From assembly GCA_019916065.1 (NCBI GenBank), contig CM034238.1:28941246-29005245 (forward strand): a stretch of DNA of 64,000 nt, read 5' to 3'. The notes beneath the pieces are model-generated. The model was not told the origin of the DNA. It made no database searches and saw only the letters and a program-made list of their open reading frames with translations. Both the position numbers and the translations under genes were made by a program. Of the stretch, positions 1 through 11,855 are shown piece by piece (the first letter of the stretch is position 1; each line of letters starts with the position of its first letter). Source of the DNA: Vitellaria paradoxa. Taxonomy: Eukaryota; Streptophyta; Magnoliopsida; Ericales; Sapotaceae.

Positions 1-334
1 ATTTTTTATTATAAAAAATAAATTATATTAATAAATCACTACTTTAGATTTTTTGGTAGGTAAACAAACAATTGATTCTTAAATTATTATAAAAAATTTA
101 AGTAATTAATGTAAAAATAATTATTATAAAAAAAACTATAGTCTGTATGAATACTTGAATTAATATTTAAATTTTAAAAAAAAATTATATAGAGTACTTT
201 CTCATGATAAAAATAAAAATATTTTAATAAATTAATTAGTAGTAATTTTTATTTAAAATGTAGGTAATTGCAAGTTAAGTTTTCTAAAAAATTCTAAGTT
301 ATCTTCTATCATAATGTTAAAGATAATTTATTTT

Positions 335-935
335 CGTTAGAATTTTTTAAAAATTATTTTTCATATAAAATTTAAATTATACTAATAAATTATTTTATTT
401 TAGATTTTTTAGCAAGTAGACGAACATTATTACTCTAAATTTTTAAAAAAGTTTTTACAAAATTTTTAATATTAGATTTTAAATTATATTGATAAATTTT
501 ATTTTTAAATATTTAATATTCAAATTTTCATTAAAATTTTTTAAAATCTATGTTTTGTTATAAAATTTAAATTATACGATGTTGTTTTAGATTTTTTAAC
601 AAGCAGTTGGACATTATTACAAAATTTTTGAAAAAAAAAATTTACAACTAAATTTTTATTATTATATTTTAAATTATATTGATAAATTATATTTTTAAAT
701 ATTTAATATTCAAAATTTTGTTGAAATTTTTTAAAAATTATTTTCTATTATAAAATTTAAATCATGCTGATAAATTATTTTGTTTTAAATTTTTTAATGA
801 GTAGATGGACATTATTACCTAAATTTTTGAAAAAGTTTTTACAACTAAAATTTTATTATTATATTTTAAATTTTATTGATAAATTTTATTTTTAAATATT
901 TAAAATTCAAAATAATTAATGTATCAAACTAATAA
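335..935. repeat. Tandem array, about 190-195 bp unit, three copies
   Basis: Three diverged copies of an AT-rich unit follow one another. The anchor TAAAATTTAAA recurs at 366, 561 and about 751, giving periods of 195 and 190. Each copy carries a less AT-rich core near GTAGACGAACATTATTAC. A weaker partial copy is visible at 1-110. No coding potential is seen. Confidence 0.75.
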
Positions 936-939
936 CTTA

Positions 940-3585
940 CAGATATTTTTATCATTTGAACAACATTCCTAAAAAAAAAAAAATGAAAATTTTGTTTTCA
1001 CTTACTTGACTTTGCCTTTGTAGTTTAGGTATAAAAAAAAATAAAAAAGAAAATAAAAGAAACTCAAAAGTTAATTGCTCTTTTAGGTTTGCTTATAGAT
1101 GATCAAATCGTGTAGGGGCATCAATGGATAGGGTACTCACGCAGTTAGCAAATCTTATTATCAAATACATTTAATTTTTATTTATTGTTATCATCCCAAA
1201 CTCATTTTTTTTAGTTAAAATATCAAATCTATCATGTCCTAAACTCACGAAATACGATTAACTTTAACACATAGTTATTATTTATGTTACCCACATACAT
1301 TTTTTTTGGGCCAAATCTATCAACAAAATAACTACAAAGAAAATTACACAAACATATTTTAACATTTCCAACACAAATTCATTGTGCAACACTTAAACAA
1401 AATAAAAATAAAAGTATTCAACAAAATTACAAATTAAAAAAATAAAAACAATAAAATTTCAGGATCCTGTGAGGAAGTTTGAAAACTATTTTCAAAAAAA
1501 TTACAATGTTAAGCTACAAAAGAAGAAGATTACTTTAAATTAGACTAAAAGAAGAAAAAAAAAGTCATGAGAATGCTACCAAACTCAAACTATACTTCTT
1601 TTATGTTCTTGAAAAAAAAAATTATGAGGGCGCAGTCAAGCGAAAAAGACAACAGTGTGAATCCTCCATGCAACATTGATCTTAGGACGACGATAGAGTA
1701 CAGAACAAAACACATGTACGCAAAGGAAAGTTTAACTATTTCAACCAATGAATTAGACTAAAATAAGAGAGTTTGAATTGTACTTGGAGATTGTAGCAGC
1801 GAAATAATAACTGATAAATATGCCTAAGCCAAAAGATAACAAAATTCTATAAATGATCAAATCTTTAAAATTTAAGTAAATTTATTTCAGGAATAAAATT
1901 GTTAATATATAAATACATATTTTATTATATCAAATGAATATTAGCAGGTACTATGTACCCTACAGGCAAATCCTAAACTAATATCAAAATTTATGCGAAT
2001 ATTAAATTCCAATTCCAAACCCATCTCAATCTCATTGGTGTATTTCCTAACAGATTTTTATCGGGTTTGATCGAGTCGAGTACTCTTATGTACCCGTTCC
2101 ATTGATACCCTTAAAATCGTGCAACCATGATTTGATGTTAGCTAATAAAACCAAACTCAATGTAACCCCTGCCCGCTCATACATAAAGTGGGTACTTTGT
2201 AAAACTATCTCAACCCACCAACTCTAGCCCTAAACATCATCATGGTCTTCTATGGGTCTAAATCCCAATGAAAAATAAAATTAATCCTAAATCCTAAAGC
2301 ACTCTAACCAATGTTTAAGAATATATAATTGAATTCATTATTTTGTTCATTAATTTGCTAATCACAAATAAACCAACATAATACTTTAGTCTTTGGATTC
2401 TCATACCACTACATTTTTTGTTTAAACAAATGTAGAATGGAAAGATATATCATACTGCGTATGTTATCCTATGTAACACTAAATACAGCGATGAGACTTA
2501 TATTAGCATAACATCTCCGAAAAATATTATCTCCTCAGATATAATATCTTAGAATATTATATTTCACTTTATCCCATTTCGCAAAACAAATGTAATCTAT
2601 GTATATTAAACCAAAATTTTAAAGATGGCCAATACCCATCTTTTTTTTTTTTCTTCCACTTTGATTTAGTAAGTTGTAAATCGATTATGACATAATTCTA
2701 GAACAAAGGAACACAAAATAGACACCCAATAAATTAGTTTAGATGGCCGTGACATAGCCCCATTTGAAAGTCATTTTTTTAAAGTAATTTTTTGTAATTT
2801 TTTGACAAAAATTGGTGACTAAAACTTTTTGTATGTTTTTTTAAAACAAATAGAAATTTTTAATAACTTTTAGTAATTTCTAAGTTATATTAAAGTAAAA
2901 TGGTTATTATAACCCATACTAATTCAACAAAAATTAATGTTTTAACAATTCATCAACTTAGCAACTTTAACAACTTTTAATGTACTTAAAATACCAAATT
3001 TTGGTACTTGTTACTTTTTTTTGCTCTTCCAATCAAGGTGTAGTGTGGCAATTCTTTTTCTTTTTTTTTTTAATTATTATTTTTAATCCATTTATGAAAT
3101 TAACTATATTGAGCATGGTACTCTAGTAGTTGTATTGCGTGAGATTTTCAATATTCATACCTATTACATTTAGGTGGTAAAACAATTTTATTGATAAACA
3201 GATTAAATATTTTTTTATTTTATTCATAAAAATAAAACTAAAATCAAATAATAAATGCTATAACATTATTTTCTTTTACTAAAATTGTAAAGAAATAATG
3301 TATTTTTACTAAATCTTTGGTTCTAATAAAACATGATACCTATTCAAATATTAATTTCGCATAAAAATGTACAAAACTTAGGTCAGATTTTTTTGATAAA
3401 ATAATATTTTATTAAATTGACAAGGCATATACTCGTTGACTTCTAGGTTGAAACTCATGAAAGAACCCAAAAATAATAAACTTTTTTTGGGGGGGGGGTG
3501 TTTAGTTTGGCTCAAATCAATTACAAATTCAATTCAAGTTGTAGTCTAAAAATTATCAAACGTGTAAAATCGTGTTCGAAACTAC
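940..3585. other. AT-rich intergenic stretch
   Basis: No gene, RNA or bounded element is recognised. The stretch holds poly-A and poly-T runs and a G run near 3490. A 64-codon open frame at 1567-1761 has no recognisable motif. Decayed transposon sequence is likely but cannot be assigned by eye. Confidence 0.5.
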
Positions 3586-3637
3586 GGTGCCTGCTTGGGA
3601 AGAAAAAATTATTTTTTTCTTTTTGAATTTTTTTCAT

Positions 3638-3659
3638 TATATATATATATATATATATT
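3638..3659. repeat. (AT)n microsatellite
   Basis: An uninterrupted alternating AT run of about 11 repeats. Confidence 0.9.
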
Positions 3660-3720
3660 ATGAGTACGTGAATTTATTATTATTAATTATTATTTTATAA
3701 CTTTTTTTTTATAAATATAG

Positions 3721-3858
3721 TGTGTGTTTGGAGTGAAAAAAAAGTAAGATAAATTGAGAGTTCGTTATGTGTGCAGTGAAAGAAAAAAATTGATGTGATA
3801 TAAAGTTAACAGAGATTTATAAAATTTTTTATTGTTTGTTTGTAAACCAAACGGTGCC
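3721..3858. mobile_element. Small MITE with 10-bp flanking direct repeat
   Basis: A 138-bp segment starts TGTGTGTTTGG and ends CCAAACGGTGCC, imperfect terminal inverts of each other. It is flanked by the identical 10-mer ATAAATATAG at 3711-3720 and 3859-3868. The direct repeat supports insertion by a cut-and-paste transposon. Its 9-11 bp length fits a MULE better than hAT, but the superfamily is not certain. Outside it, GCTTGGGAAGAA near 3594 and TTCTTCCCAAAC near 3967 may be the inverted ends of an older host element. Confidence 0.6.
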
Positions 3859-3989
3859 ATAAATATAGTACCTAAAAATTATCAAACATAAAATGGAAAT
3901 TAAATTTTAATGAAAAAAATAAATAAAAGAAAATAAAAAAGGCCGAAGCGAAAAAAGTCAACCTACTTCTTCCCAAACGATATCTGTCG

Positions 3990-5770
3990 GATTAAGTCAC
4001 CCTAATTAAGATTGGAATATTATATTTTAATAAAACCGAGCTCACTTGAATAAATTTTAATAAAATTTCATTTGGAGCTTTAATTTTTAAAAAAAAAATT
4101 CAAAAGTTTTTAATTTTTTTAATTAAATTTTACCACGTATCAATTTTTATATTAATTTTATTTCTTTTAAATTTACAGAATTTCAAATGCCACTTAAATA
4201 GATACGACGTTGAATTTAATTTTTGGTCAAAATTTTAACCCTATAAAAGATCGAAGATCTTTCTAATATGAAACCGCGTCCGAACAGCATTGCCCTTGTT
4301 AGATGAGACCAATTGAATAAGAGGAAAATTGTTGTACCCTCGTAACGTTTGAAAGCTTCAATTAAAATCATACGATAATGGTATTATTAAAATAAAATAA
4401 TATTTTAATTAATGAATTAATATTTCCAAAACAATAATTTATAAACATGTCACGTTAGTTATGCAGAAAATTTTAATTAAATTTTGGGATGAGTTATTTA
4501 TATTCCACTAATTCTCGTTTATATTTTGTTCTAATTTTTATTAATTAAAATTATATAATTGTCTCTTTTCTTGTCATATGTTTTATATAATTACTAGCAC
4601 ATGCCTACGACATTTTGAACAAAATATTATTAAGTTTTTTATATAGTTAACATTTTGGAAAAAAAAAATCAAATTGAAAAAATTATAATAATCTATGAGT
4701 TGTAATTTTTTTTCCCCAAAACTTTAAATCATAACAGTTATTACGAGTTTTGGTGTCTCTCTAATTAATTTTTAATAAGTATTATAAATAAAAATACAAA
4801 TTATAATGTTTTAATTTGGAATGTTTAATTTCTTAAAAATCATAATTGAAATAACAATTAAGCGAAAAATTAAAAATATAAAAATAATTTCAATCGTTGA
4901 ATAAATAAAACAAATAATTTTTAATTCTTGAATCTTAATTTTTAAAAAAGACACTTTAAAAATCTACCGTGTTTTATTATATAAGTAATGTTATGAGTAC
5001 CACTAAATAAAAATAGAAGTCAAAGCACGCTTATGATGCCATCAATATTCAATACCATTCTTTAATAATAGAAAATAATTTTTTTAAACAAAATATATAA
5101 AAAATATTTTATCAAAATATTTATCTTTTTAAAATTTTTTTTAAGAGAGTCACTACAGGATTTATTCTGTCATTAATTTTATAATCCCAAAGATTAGTGG
5201 ATATCCGCATAAATTGCTCTAGAACCCTTGATTACAAAAGAAATAAAAAAATAAATTTTTTTATAAGCAGGTGAGCAACTGTTACATTAATTAAAAAAAA
5301 ATATACAAAAGTTTGTAAATTAAAAAAACAAAAACAAAAAAATTATTTTTATTTAATTAAGTTAGAAAATAAAATAACATAAAACATATTCTTATATGCT
5401 TTTTTAAAAGTACAAATATAAATAAAATTTATTTTAGTTTTTCAAATATTTTTTTATTTTCTTGCACCAAAATTAAGTCTAAAGGTACTTATCGAAGCTT
5501 ATAAAAAAATTATGAAGGTAATTATATTAGTTAAAATTATATAAAAAATAATTAATAATTTTCAATTTTATTTAATAAAAAAATAAAATAAAATGTACAA
5601 GGACACTTGTGCAGTGTGAACTGGCTGAAACCTAAATTATGCATTGTATGGTATTGCTCTCCTATAAACAAGAACAAGAGGAGATGGAGAAATAAAAAAT
5701 ATTAAAAATATCAACCAAATCAAGGAAAAGCATAAACAAATAAAGAGTGGTATATTGCTGAACATATATC
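3990..5770. other. AT-rich intergenic stretch
   Basis: No coding, RNA or bounded mobile feature is recognised. It contains short A/T runs and low-complexity sequence only. Confidence 0.5.
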
Positions 5771-5775
5771 AATAT

Positions 5776-5806
<31 letters not shown>

Positions 5807-5855
5807 GAAAAAAATTAGAGATAGAGAGAGAGAGAGATAGAGGGATAGAGAGGGG
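5776..5855. repeat. (GA)n microsatellite, interrupted
   Basis: Two GA runs (5776-5802 and about 5821-5838) are separated by a short purine-rich spacer. They lie about 290 bp beyond the stop codon of the ATL gene and could fall in its 3' untranslated or flanking region. Confidence 0.9.
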
Positions 5856-6107
5856 ACCGACTCTCTTCCGTCTATCACACCCTCAGCTTTAAATTTTCAT
5901 TAAATGGGTTATACCACTCCCAACGCTTCCATTTAATGACCGCCTTACAAAATTCAGCCCAATTGCATAGCTCATTAAATTCACGCATGTCGCCCTCCAT
6001 TAAAGCACCCGACCCCATTCCCCACCCGACCACCACCGTCTCCGCCGCCAACCCCCACCGTGGTTCTCGGTCCTTTGATGAATCCCTACAATAAAACATG
6101 TATACAT

Positions 6108-6129
6108 CTCAGCTCAGCTCAGCTCAGCT
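6108..6129. repeat. CTCAG pentanucleotide repeat
   Basis: About 4.4 perfect copies of CTCAG lie 14 bp beyond the ATL stop codon, probably in the 3' untranslated region. A palindromic CACGTG at 6136-6141 follows. Its position after the gene makes a promoter role doubtful. Confidence 0.8.
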
Positions 6130-6142
6130 ACTGGGCACGTGT

Positions 6143-7321
6143 CTACCGTCTGCTGAATCTCTCCGGTGACAGCAACGCCTCGGGATCACCGCTCCTCAGC
6201 CGGCTAGACGAGAAAACCCCCGCCGCCGATGACCTCATAAACATCGGGCTCGCCAGCGACTTCGTCCGCCGAGAAGATCCCCCTCCACCGGCGTACCTTG
6301 CGCTTGACTCCGATAACGGGAAGAATCCACTGCCTCGGCGCCGGAAAAACGGTGACTTCATGCCTCTGTAGTAACGGAAAGAGAACACCCTTGGTTTGGT
6401 TAGAGAACTAAACGGCGATGGACGTTTACTCCAGAAGCTTCCTCCCCGCCGGTACCTCCACGGAGACGCCGTCGCCGGCTCAAGGACTAACCTTTCCGAT
6501 CCTAAATTCCGTTCGAATCCGAACGAGTACGATCGCTTCAATAAGAAATCGCGGCCGTTGAATCGGTCCTCCGATTGGTTCCTTCTCGGCGATGGCTCCT
6601 GTATGATCTCTCCCACAGTCGTAACAGATTCTGGCGGAGCTTCTGCCAGCGGTTCCAGAGTTACGCTCTCGATGATCATGTCATCGAGGCTGGGCCTTAT
6701 TCTTGCGGCCATCACAGGGATAAACGGAGATTCCGGCCGGAATATTCCAGCGCGGCACAGAGGGCAATTCGCGTGTGACCTAAGCCAAATATCGATGCAA
6801 TCGACGTGAAAGGCGTGGTAACAAACCGGAAGCGTCCGGACGTAGTCGTTCTCTTCGAACTCAAGAAGACAAACGGCACACTCGTGAGCGCTGCTCTTCC
6901 TCGTGTAGACGGAGAGAGGAATCGTCTTGATGACGGACTCGTCCAGTCCATACGGAGAGAGCACGTGAAAAGCCTCCGTCGGATCGAAGGACGAGCCGCT
7001 GTAGGGAGGAGATTCGAGGTCGCCGCCGGACGACGGCACATAGGATCGAAGTAGCCGCCGCCGCCTCCGCCACCGACGCCACCGTCGGTGCTGGCTAATA
7101 AAATACCGTGATATGATGCGCGAGTAGGTGACGATGACGAAGGCTGTCGCCACGACGACTACCATGGCTATCAACGGAGGGCTGAAATCAACAGGAAGTT
7201 TTGACGGCGGTGACGACGACGACGAGAGAATGAAGGCGACGGACGGAGAAGGGGCCCACCCCCGTGGACCGTGATGTTCCGGTGACGGAGAAGGAGCTTG
7301 AACGATCATGATCTTGATCAT
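6143..7321 (-). CDS. ATL65: RING-H2 finger protein, ATL family (ATL65-like E3 ubiquitin ligase)
   Basis: A 392-residue uninterrupted frame ends in TAG. A membrane segment lies at about residues 49-66, after a Pro/Ser-rich start and before an Arg/Trp-rich stretch at 79-92. The GLD box of ATL proteins is at 125-127. The RING-H2 finger has C148, C151, C167, H169, H172, C175, C186 and C189, spaced C-X2-C-X15-C-X-H-X2-H-X2-C-X10-C-X2-C. The ATL-typical Pro (P165) and Trp (W179) are present. In this family the RING recruits a ubiquitin-conjugating enzyme to mark membrane-proximal targets. The long Ser/Arg-rich tail and the extended LEFEENDYVRTLP stretch suggest ATL65, but that paralogue call is from memory. 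The first ATG is used here; Met5 is an alternative start. A single exon is normal for ATL genes. The higher GC content contrasts with its surroundings. Confidence 0.93.
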   Translation of the reverse strand: MIKIMIVQAPSPSPEHHGPRGWAPSPSVAFILSSSSSPPSKLPVDFSPPLIAMVVVVATAFVIVTYSRIISRYFISQHRRWRRWRRRRRLLRSYVPSSGGDLESPPYSGSSFDPTEAFHVLSPYGLDESVIKTIPLSVYTRKSSAHECAVCLLEFEENDYVRTLPVCYHAFHVDCIDIWLRSHANCPLCRAGIFRPESPFIPVMAARIRPSLDDMIIESVTLEPLAEAPPESVTTVGEIIQEPSPRRNQSEDRFNGRDFLLKRSYSFGFERNLGSERLVLEPATASPWRYRRGGSFWSKRPSPFSSLTKPRVFSFRYYRGMKSPFFRRRGSGFFPLSESSARYAGGGGSSRRTKSLASPMFMRSSAAGVFSSSRLRSGDPEALLSPERFSRR

Positions 7322-7645
7322 GTGGCGGTGGCGGAAGATTGTATTGCCTGGTCTGTTAACGGAGGCCGGTGCTGTGGGTGTGCATTAGGGGGTATGGTTT
7401 GTTGGGGGTTTAATGCTTTTGGTTTGACTGATGACTTGTGGTGCGTCTCGTCTTTGTTACACTTTGTCGTCGGACTTTCGGGTGATCGACACGTCAACAT
7501 TTGTGAATTTAATGGCGCGGGCTTTTGTCATCTGTGAACGCGGAATTGCTTACCTACCGTAAGGGAACTGTTACTGTCTGGTTGCCCGCCACGTTAAGGA
7601 GTGCCTTGTGAATTGCTATCGAAGTTGACTTTTTATAATTATTTT
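7322..7645 (-). promoter_or_regulatory. Probable upstream region of the ATL gene
   Basis: Read on the minus strand, a TATAAAA-like box lies at about 7631-7638, roughly 310 bp before the ATG. Next to it is a W-box core (TTGAC) at about 7623-7629. A TGACGTGT element, which combines W-box and ACGT cores, lies near 7490. WRKY and bZIP binding is inferred from motifs only. The leader length cannot be verified without transcripts. Confidence 0.35.
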
Positions 7646-7649
7646 CTGA

Positions 7650-8120
7650 CATGGCGTGATTTCATTGGAAGAAATTTTTAGTCAAGCCTTTGCGGGTTTA
7701 GTTTCCTGCGTGGAAAGTGATTTGGTACTTCTCAATTGGCTGCGCCGTATGTCCTGCATTTTAGTGGAGACGCGAAGTAGCGCTGTTGCTATTGTTATCG
7801 AAAGGGCGCCTGAGAGATGTTTAGGGTTGGAAAAAATTGTAATTTTATAATTTTACCGTGAGTAAAAAATTTATAAATATTTATTAAGTTTTTGTAGAAC
7901 TCTAAATAAACTCATAATATGATAAATGGGAGGCAAATTAAAATTTCATTCATAAATAATTGCGAATCTACTATTTAAGATCTATATTATAGCAGTAATT
8001 CGATTTTTTTGCTCATAACTAAAATTTTCACTTTTAATTTTTTTATATTTTTAATTAAATAAATATAAAATTATATATGTATCATAAAAATGATATTAAT
8101 TTTACATAGTTTAATCATTC
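7650..8120. other. Intergenic stretch upstream of the ATL gene
   Basis: The first 200 bases have mixed composition, then the sequence becomes AT-rich. The short open frame at 7656-7850 has no recognisable domain and is not called. Confidence 0.5.
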
Positions 8121-8438
8121 AGATGTCATTTAATTTATTTTTTATTTTCTATTTTTAGTTTTTGTTTTCTATTTTCTCTTTTGAACTCATTTTTCATTTT
8201 GTTCTTTTGAAATAAGGAAAACAGCTTAAAATTCACTTGATTACTTATATTTTCAAAATTTGTTTTCAAAAACAGAAAATGAGTTTACACATGAAATGAA
8301 AAATGACAAAAAATCGTTTTGAGAATTTTTAATAAAAAAATAAGAAAAATTTCATAATAAAGAAAATAGAGTATTTTTTGTTTCCTCGTTTTTAGATTTT
8401 TAACACAAAATAAAAACAGACAAATAAACTAAATGCCA
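8121..8438. mobile_element. MITE of the GGCATTTGGTTTA family
   Basis: The ends are diverged inverts: GTCATTTAATTTATT on the left and AATAAACTAAATGCC on the right. The interior matches the family copies at 9565-11287 and 57249-57585 in both arms (TTTTCATTTTGTTCTTTTGAA, then AAAATTTGTTTTC, then GAAAATGAGTTTACACATG). No clear target-site duplication is visible, so the superfamily is left open. Confidence 0.6.
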
Positions 8439-8653
8439 ATTCAATTTTTCAAATTTAAATTAGAGTATTTTTTTATTTTCTCGTTTTAAAATTTTTGCCA
8501 CAGAGAATAAAAACAGACAAGTAAATCAAATGCTAATTCAATTTTTTAAATTTGAATTAGAGTATTTTTTATTTTTTCATTTTGAGATTTTTAACACATA
8601 GAATAAAAACAGACAAGTAAACCAAATGTCAATTCAATTTTTTAAATTTGAAT
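8367..8653. repeat. Tandem triplication of a MITE end, 94-97 bp unit
   Basis: The block beginning TAGAGTATTTTTT recurs at 8367, 8461 and 8558. Each copy includes the MITE terminal motif AAAACAGACAAGTAAAC or similar plus about 30 bp of flank. The first copy is the true right end of the MITE at 8121-8438; the next two appear to be local duplications of end plus flank. Confidence 0.8.
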
Positions 8654-8848
8654 TTTCATTTAGTGTACTAAAGTTGTATGTCATTTCATAATACATTTGA
8701 AAAATTTTGTTCTTTATAAATATAAAAATAATTTAAAATTTATTTGAATTCTAATTTTTTTTCAAATAAAAAAAGTTATTCCCTGACACTTTTAAGTCTT
8801 TCAAAATTCAAATTACAGCATTTAAAAAAAAAGAAATCTAAAAAAATT

Positions 8849-9094
8849 AGGTGTATGTGGTAATTCTCTCTCTGCCCCACCCCTCCTTCTTCTAGAAAGA
8901 GAAAAAGAATAAAAATTCTTACTAAAGTAATATTTTAATTTAAAGTTCCTTAAAAAATTTCTTCAATGTCATCAGGTGTATGTGGTAATTCTTCCTCAGC
9001 CCCACCTCTACTTCTTCTAGAAAGAGAAAAAGAATAAAAATTCTTACTAAAGTAATTTTTAATTTAAATTTCCTTAAAAAATTTCTTCAATGTC
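8849..9094. repeat. Tandem duplication, about 125 bp unit
   Basis: Two copies start with AGGTGTATGTGGTAATTC at 8849 and 8974. Both contain CTTCTTCTAGAAAGAGAAAA and end in ATTTCTTCAATGTC. They differ at only a few positions, so the duplication is fairly recent. Confidence 0.9.
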
Positions 9095-9564
9095 TTTTTC
9101 CTATTTACAAAATTTTTCTTCTAATTTTTTTTTTAAATATTTTCTTCTAATTTTTATCTTTTAAATTTTTCCTTCTATCTAAGTTCTTTTATCCTCTTAC
9201 ATTTTAGGTTTTTCTCCTTTACAAATTTTTTTCATATAATTTAATTATATTGTTTACCGAAAAGTAGAGACCAACCATTGAATTAATATGTTGTTAAAAA
9301 AAAACCATTGAATTAATATGCTTCATATTATAAATATAAGTATAGTTGAAATTTTAATTTTATATTTCATGTGTTCTGCTCTTCAATTTCACTTTTTTGA
9401 AGCATGGATTTTTTATTTTATCAAAAGCTTATGCTAATTAGTGATGGATTTTGGTTATAGGAGGGAGACAAACAAGAACAATAATAGAAATTTATAACGG
9501 GGTACATTTTTTGTTTTTTAATAAATTTAGATTTGAAATATGAAGTCAATTTGTTGGACAGTGA

Positions 9565-11287
9565 GGTGACATTTGGTTTATTTTTTTATTTTCTATTTTT
9601 TATTTTTATTTTATGTGTTAAAAATATTAGGGTAAAGTACAAAAAATACCCCTATAGTTTACCCTCAGTATCACTTTAGTCCCACACGTTTCAATTGCAA
9701 CAGTCAAATTCCTACACTTTCGGTCAAGTATCAATTCAGTCCTTCCGTTAACTGACCGTTAGAAACAACCGTTAGATTGAAAATAAAATCGTAATTTCAT
9801 TTATAGTTTATTTTCAATGTCACTTTAGTCCTATCATGTTTTCAATTATAACAATTGAATCCCTACACTTTCAATATATATTTAAAATATATTTTATTAA
9901 ATTATTTTTAATAAATAATATAATCTAAAATATATTTTATTAAATTATATAACATATTTTTATTTGAATATATCTCATTAAATTATTTTTAATATATAAA
10001 ATATTTAAATTTTATTTAATAATTTTCTTTTTATTGAATTAAGTTATTTTTCATAAATAATATGATTAAATTAATAACATAATTAAAATAATATTTAATA
10101 TAGTTTAATTAATATGAAATATATTTTATTAAATTTGAATAATTTTTAAAAAATAATAAAATTAAATATTTTATTAAAAATTAATTTATGTAAATAAAAT
10201 TGCATATGTAAACATAGTTTCAATTTTTATTTTAGAAAAAAAATGATAACAAAAAATAAAATCAAAAATAAAAAGTTAAACAAAATAAAAAATAATAATG
10301 TTATCAAACGGCCTTAGAATCGCTATTTTCTAAATTTTATATTTCTACAGTTTTGTTTCTATATATAATTTTGTATATATATTCAATTCGAGAGTATACG
10401 TTTATATATGTGACTTTTTTAATTCTATTCTATTAATTATAACAATTATTAGTGAAACCATCAAACCACCCTTTAATAAAATTTTTAATTTTATTAATTT
10501 TTAAGAAAATTAACTAAATTTAATAAAATATATTTTAGATTAATTAAAATAAAATAAATATTATTTTAATTATATTATTAATTTAATCATATTATTTTTT
10601 AAAAATAATTTAATCCAATAAAATAGAATATATTAAATATAATTTAAATATTTTATTGATTAAAAATAATTTAATAAGATATATTTCAAATTAAAATAAG
10701 TTAATAATTTAATAAAATATATTTTAGAGTATATTATTTATTAAAAACAATTTAATAAAATATATTTCTAATATATGTCGAAAGTGTAGGGATTTAATCG
10801 TTATAATTGAAAATGCGAGGGACTAAAGTGACTCTGAGAGTAAACTATAAATGAAATTACCATTTTATCCTCAATCTAACGATTGTTTCTAACGGTCAAC
10901 TAACGAAATGACCAAATTGATACTTCACCGAAAGTGTAGGGATTTAACTGTTACAATTAAAACATGTGGGACCAAAGTGATACTGAGGGTAAAATGTAAG
11001 GGTATTTTTTGTACTTTACCCAAAATATTAAAATCAAGAAATAGAAAATGTTCTATTTTTCTTATTTTGAATTATTTTTGTTTTTTTTTTTGTTAAAAAT
11101 TTTCAAAATAACTTTTTGACATTTTTTATTTTATATATAAACCCATTTTCTATTTTCGAAAACAAATTTTGAAAATAAAAGTACTCAAGTAAGTTTTGAG
11201 CCGTTTCTTTATTTTCAAAAGCACAACATAAAAAAAGAGGTCAAAACAAAAAAATAGAAAAGAGAAAATAGAAAAACAAAATGTTAT
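9565..11287. mobile_element. GGCATTTGG-family MITE split by a MULE
   Basis: The left part (9565-9629) begins GGTGACATTTGGTTTA. The right part (11022 to about 11287) continues the same family consensus and ends in an inverted form near AAACAAAATGTTAT. Removing 9630-11021 and one 9-bp duplication gives an uninterrupted family member comparable with 57249-57585. No clear target-site duplication of the MITE itself is seen. Confidence 0.7.
9630..11021. mobile_element. Non-autonomous MULE, long terminal inverted repeats, 9-bp TSD
   Basis: This 1392-bp element begins GGGTAAAGTACAAAAAATAC and ends with the reverse complement of the same sequence. The inverted arms extend about 240 bp (9630-9875 and 10778-11021). 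It is flanked by identical AAAATATTA at 9621-9629 and 11022-11030. A 9-bp duplication with long inverted termini is the hallmark of Mutator-like elements. The centre is very AT-rich with no transposase. A short relative lies at 55725-56071. Confidence 0.92.
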
Positions 11288-11693
11288 GTAGAATAAAATT
11301 TTAATTTAGCTTACTTTCATTTATGAAAGCCCTATTTCGCTATGTTTTTCATTAATATTTTTAAACTTTCTATTAAAATTTTTCATTATTTTTATTTAAA
11401 ATTCATATTTTTAATCAATTTACCAATATCTTAACTTTTAAATCAATTAAGGTTTTACAAAAACTTAATTTAGTAATATATATTTATGTATAAATATTTT
11501 TCCTTTTTTTAATAATATAACATTTTAATTGCTAATAAATAAACAAATAGAATTAGACATTCTCCCATTTTAAATAAAAACAAAATTTTATGTTGAAAAT
11601 TAAAAAAAAATCAATATATTTCATACTAAGGGCACTCATATATATAAGATGTGTTTTTAAATGTATTTTTACAAAGAAATTGACGTGCTCCGA
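11288..11693. other. AT-rich intergenic stretch
   Basis: Low-complexity A/T-rich sequence between two elements. Nothing is recognised in it. Confidence 0.5.
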
Positions 11694-11702
11694 TAATTTT
11701 TT

Positions 11703-11855
11703 TGGTAAATTATACCTAGACCTCTTACACATTAGAATAATTACACCTACACATTCTCAACATTTGAAATTAGCAAATAACCCATTATTTTGAAATTTTG
11801 CTTACAAACGATCCCCTCTATTAGTAAACTGTCAATTTTCTCGTTAAAATGCTAA
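11703..11855. repeat. Left terminal inverted repeat of the large MULE
   Basis: Aligns with the reverse complement of 19920-20072, at roughly 75-80 percent identity judged by eye. In MULEs the terminal repeats hold transposase binding sites and often the promoters; here the GRF gene lies downstream of this arm. Confidence 0.85.

Noticed and set aside
1567..1761. 64-codon open frame on the plus strand
   Set aside because: Low-complexity start, no motif, no splice or promoter context; length is easily reached by chance.
5875..6099. 74-codon minus-strand frame downstream of the ATL stop
   Set aside because: No recognisable domain; most likely 3' untranslated or flanking sequence.
6396..7054. 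Open frames on the plus strand opposite the ATL gene
   Set aside because: They are shadows of the GC-rich RING-H2 coding sequence; codon pattern and motifs belong to the minus strand.
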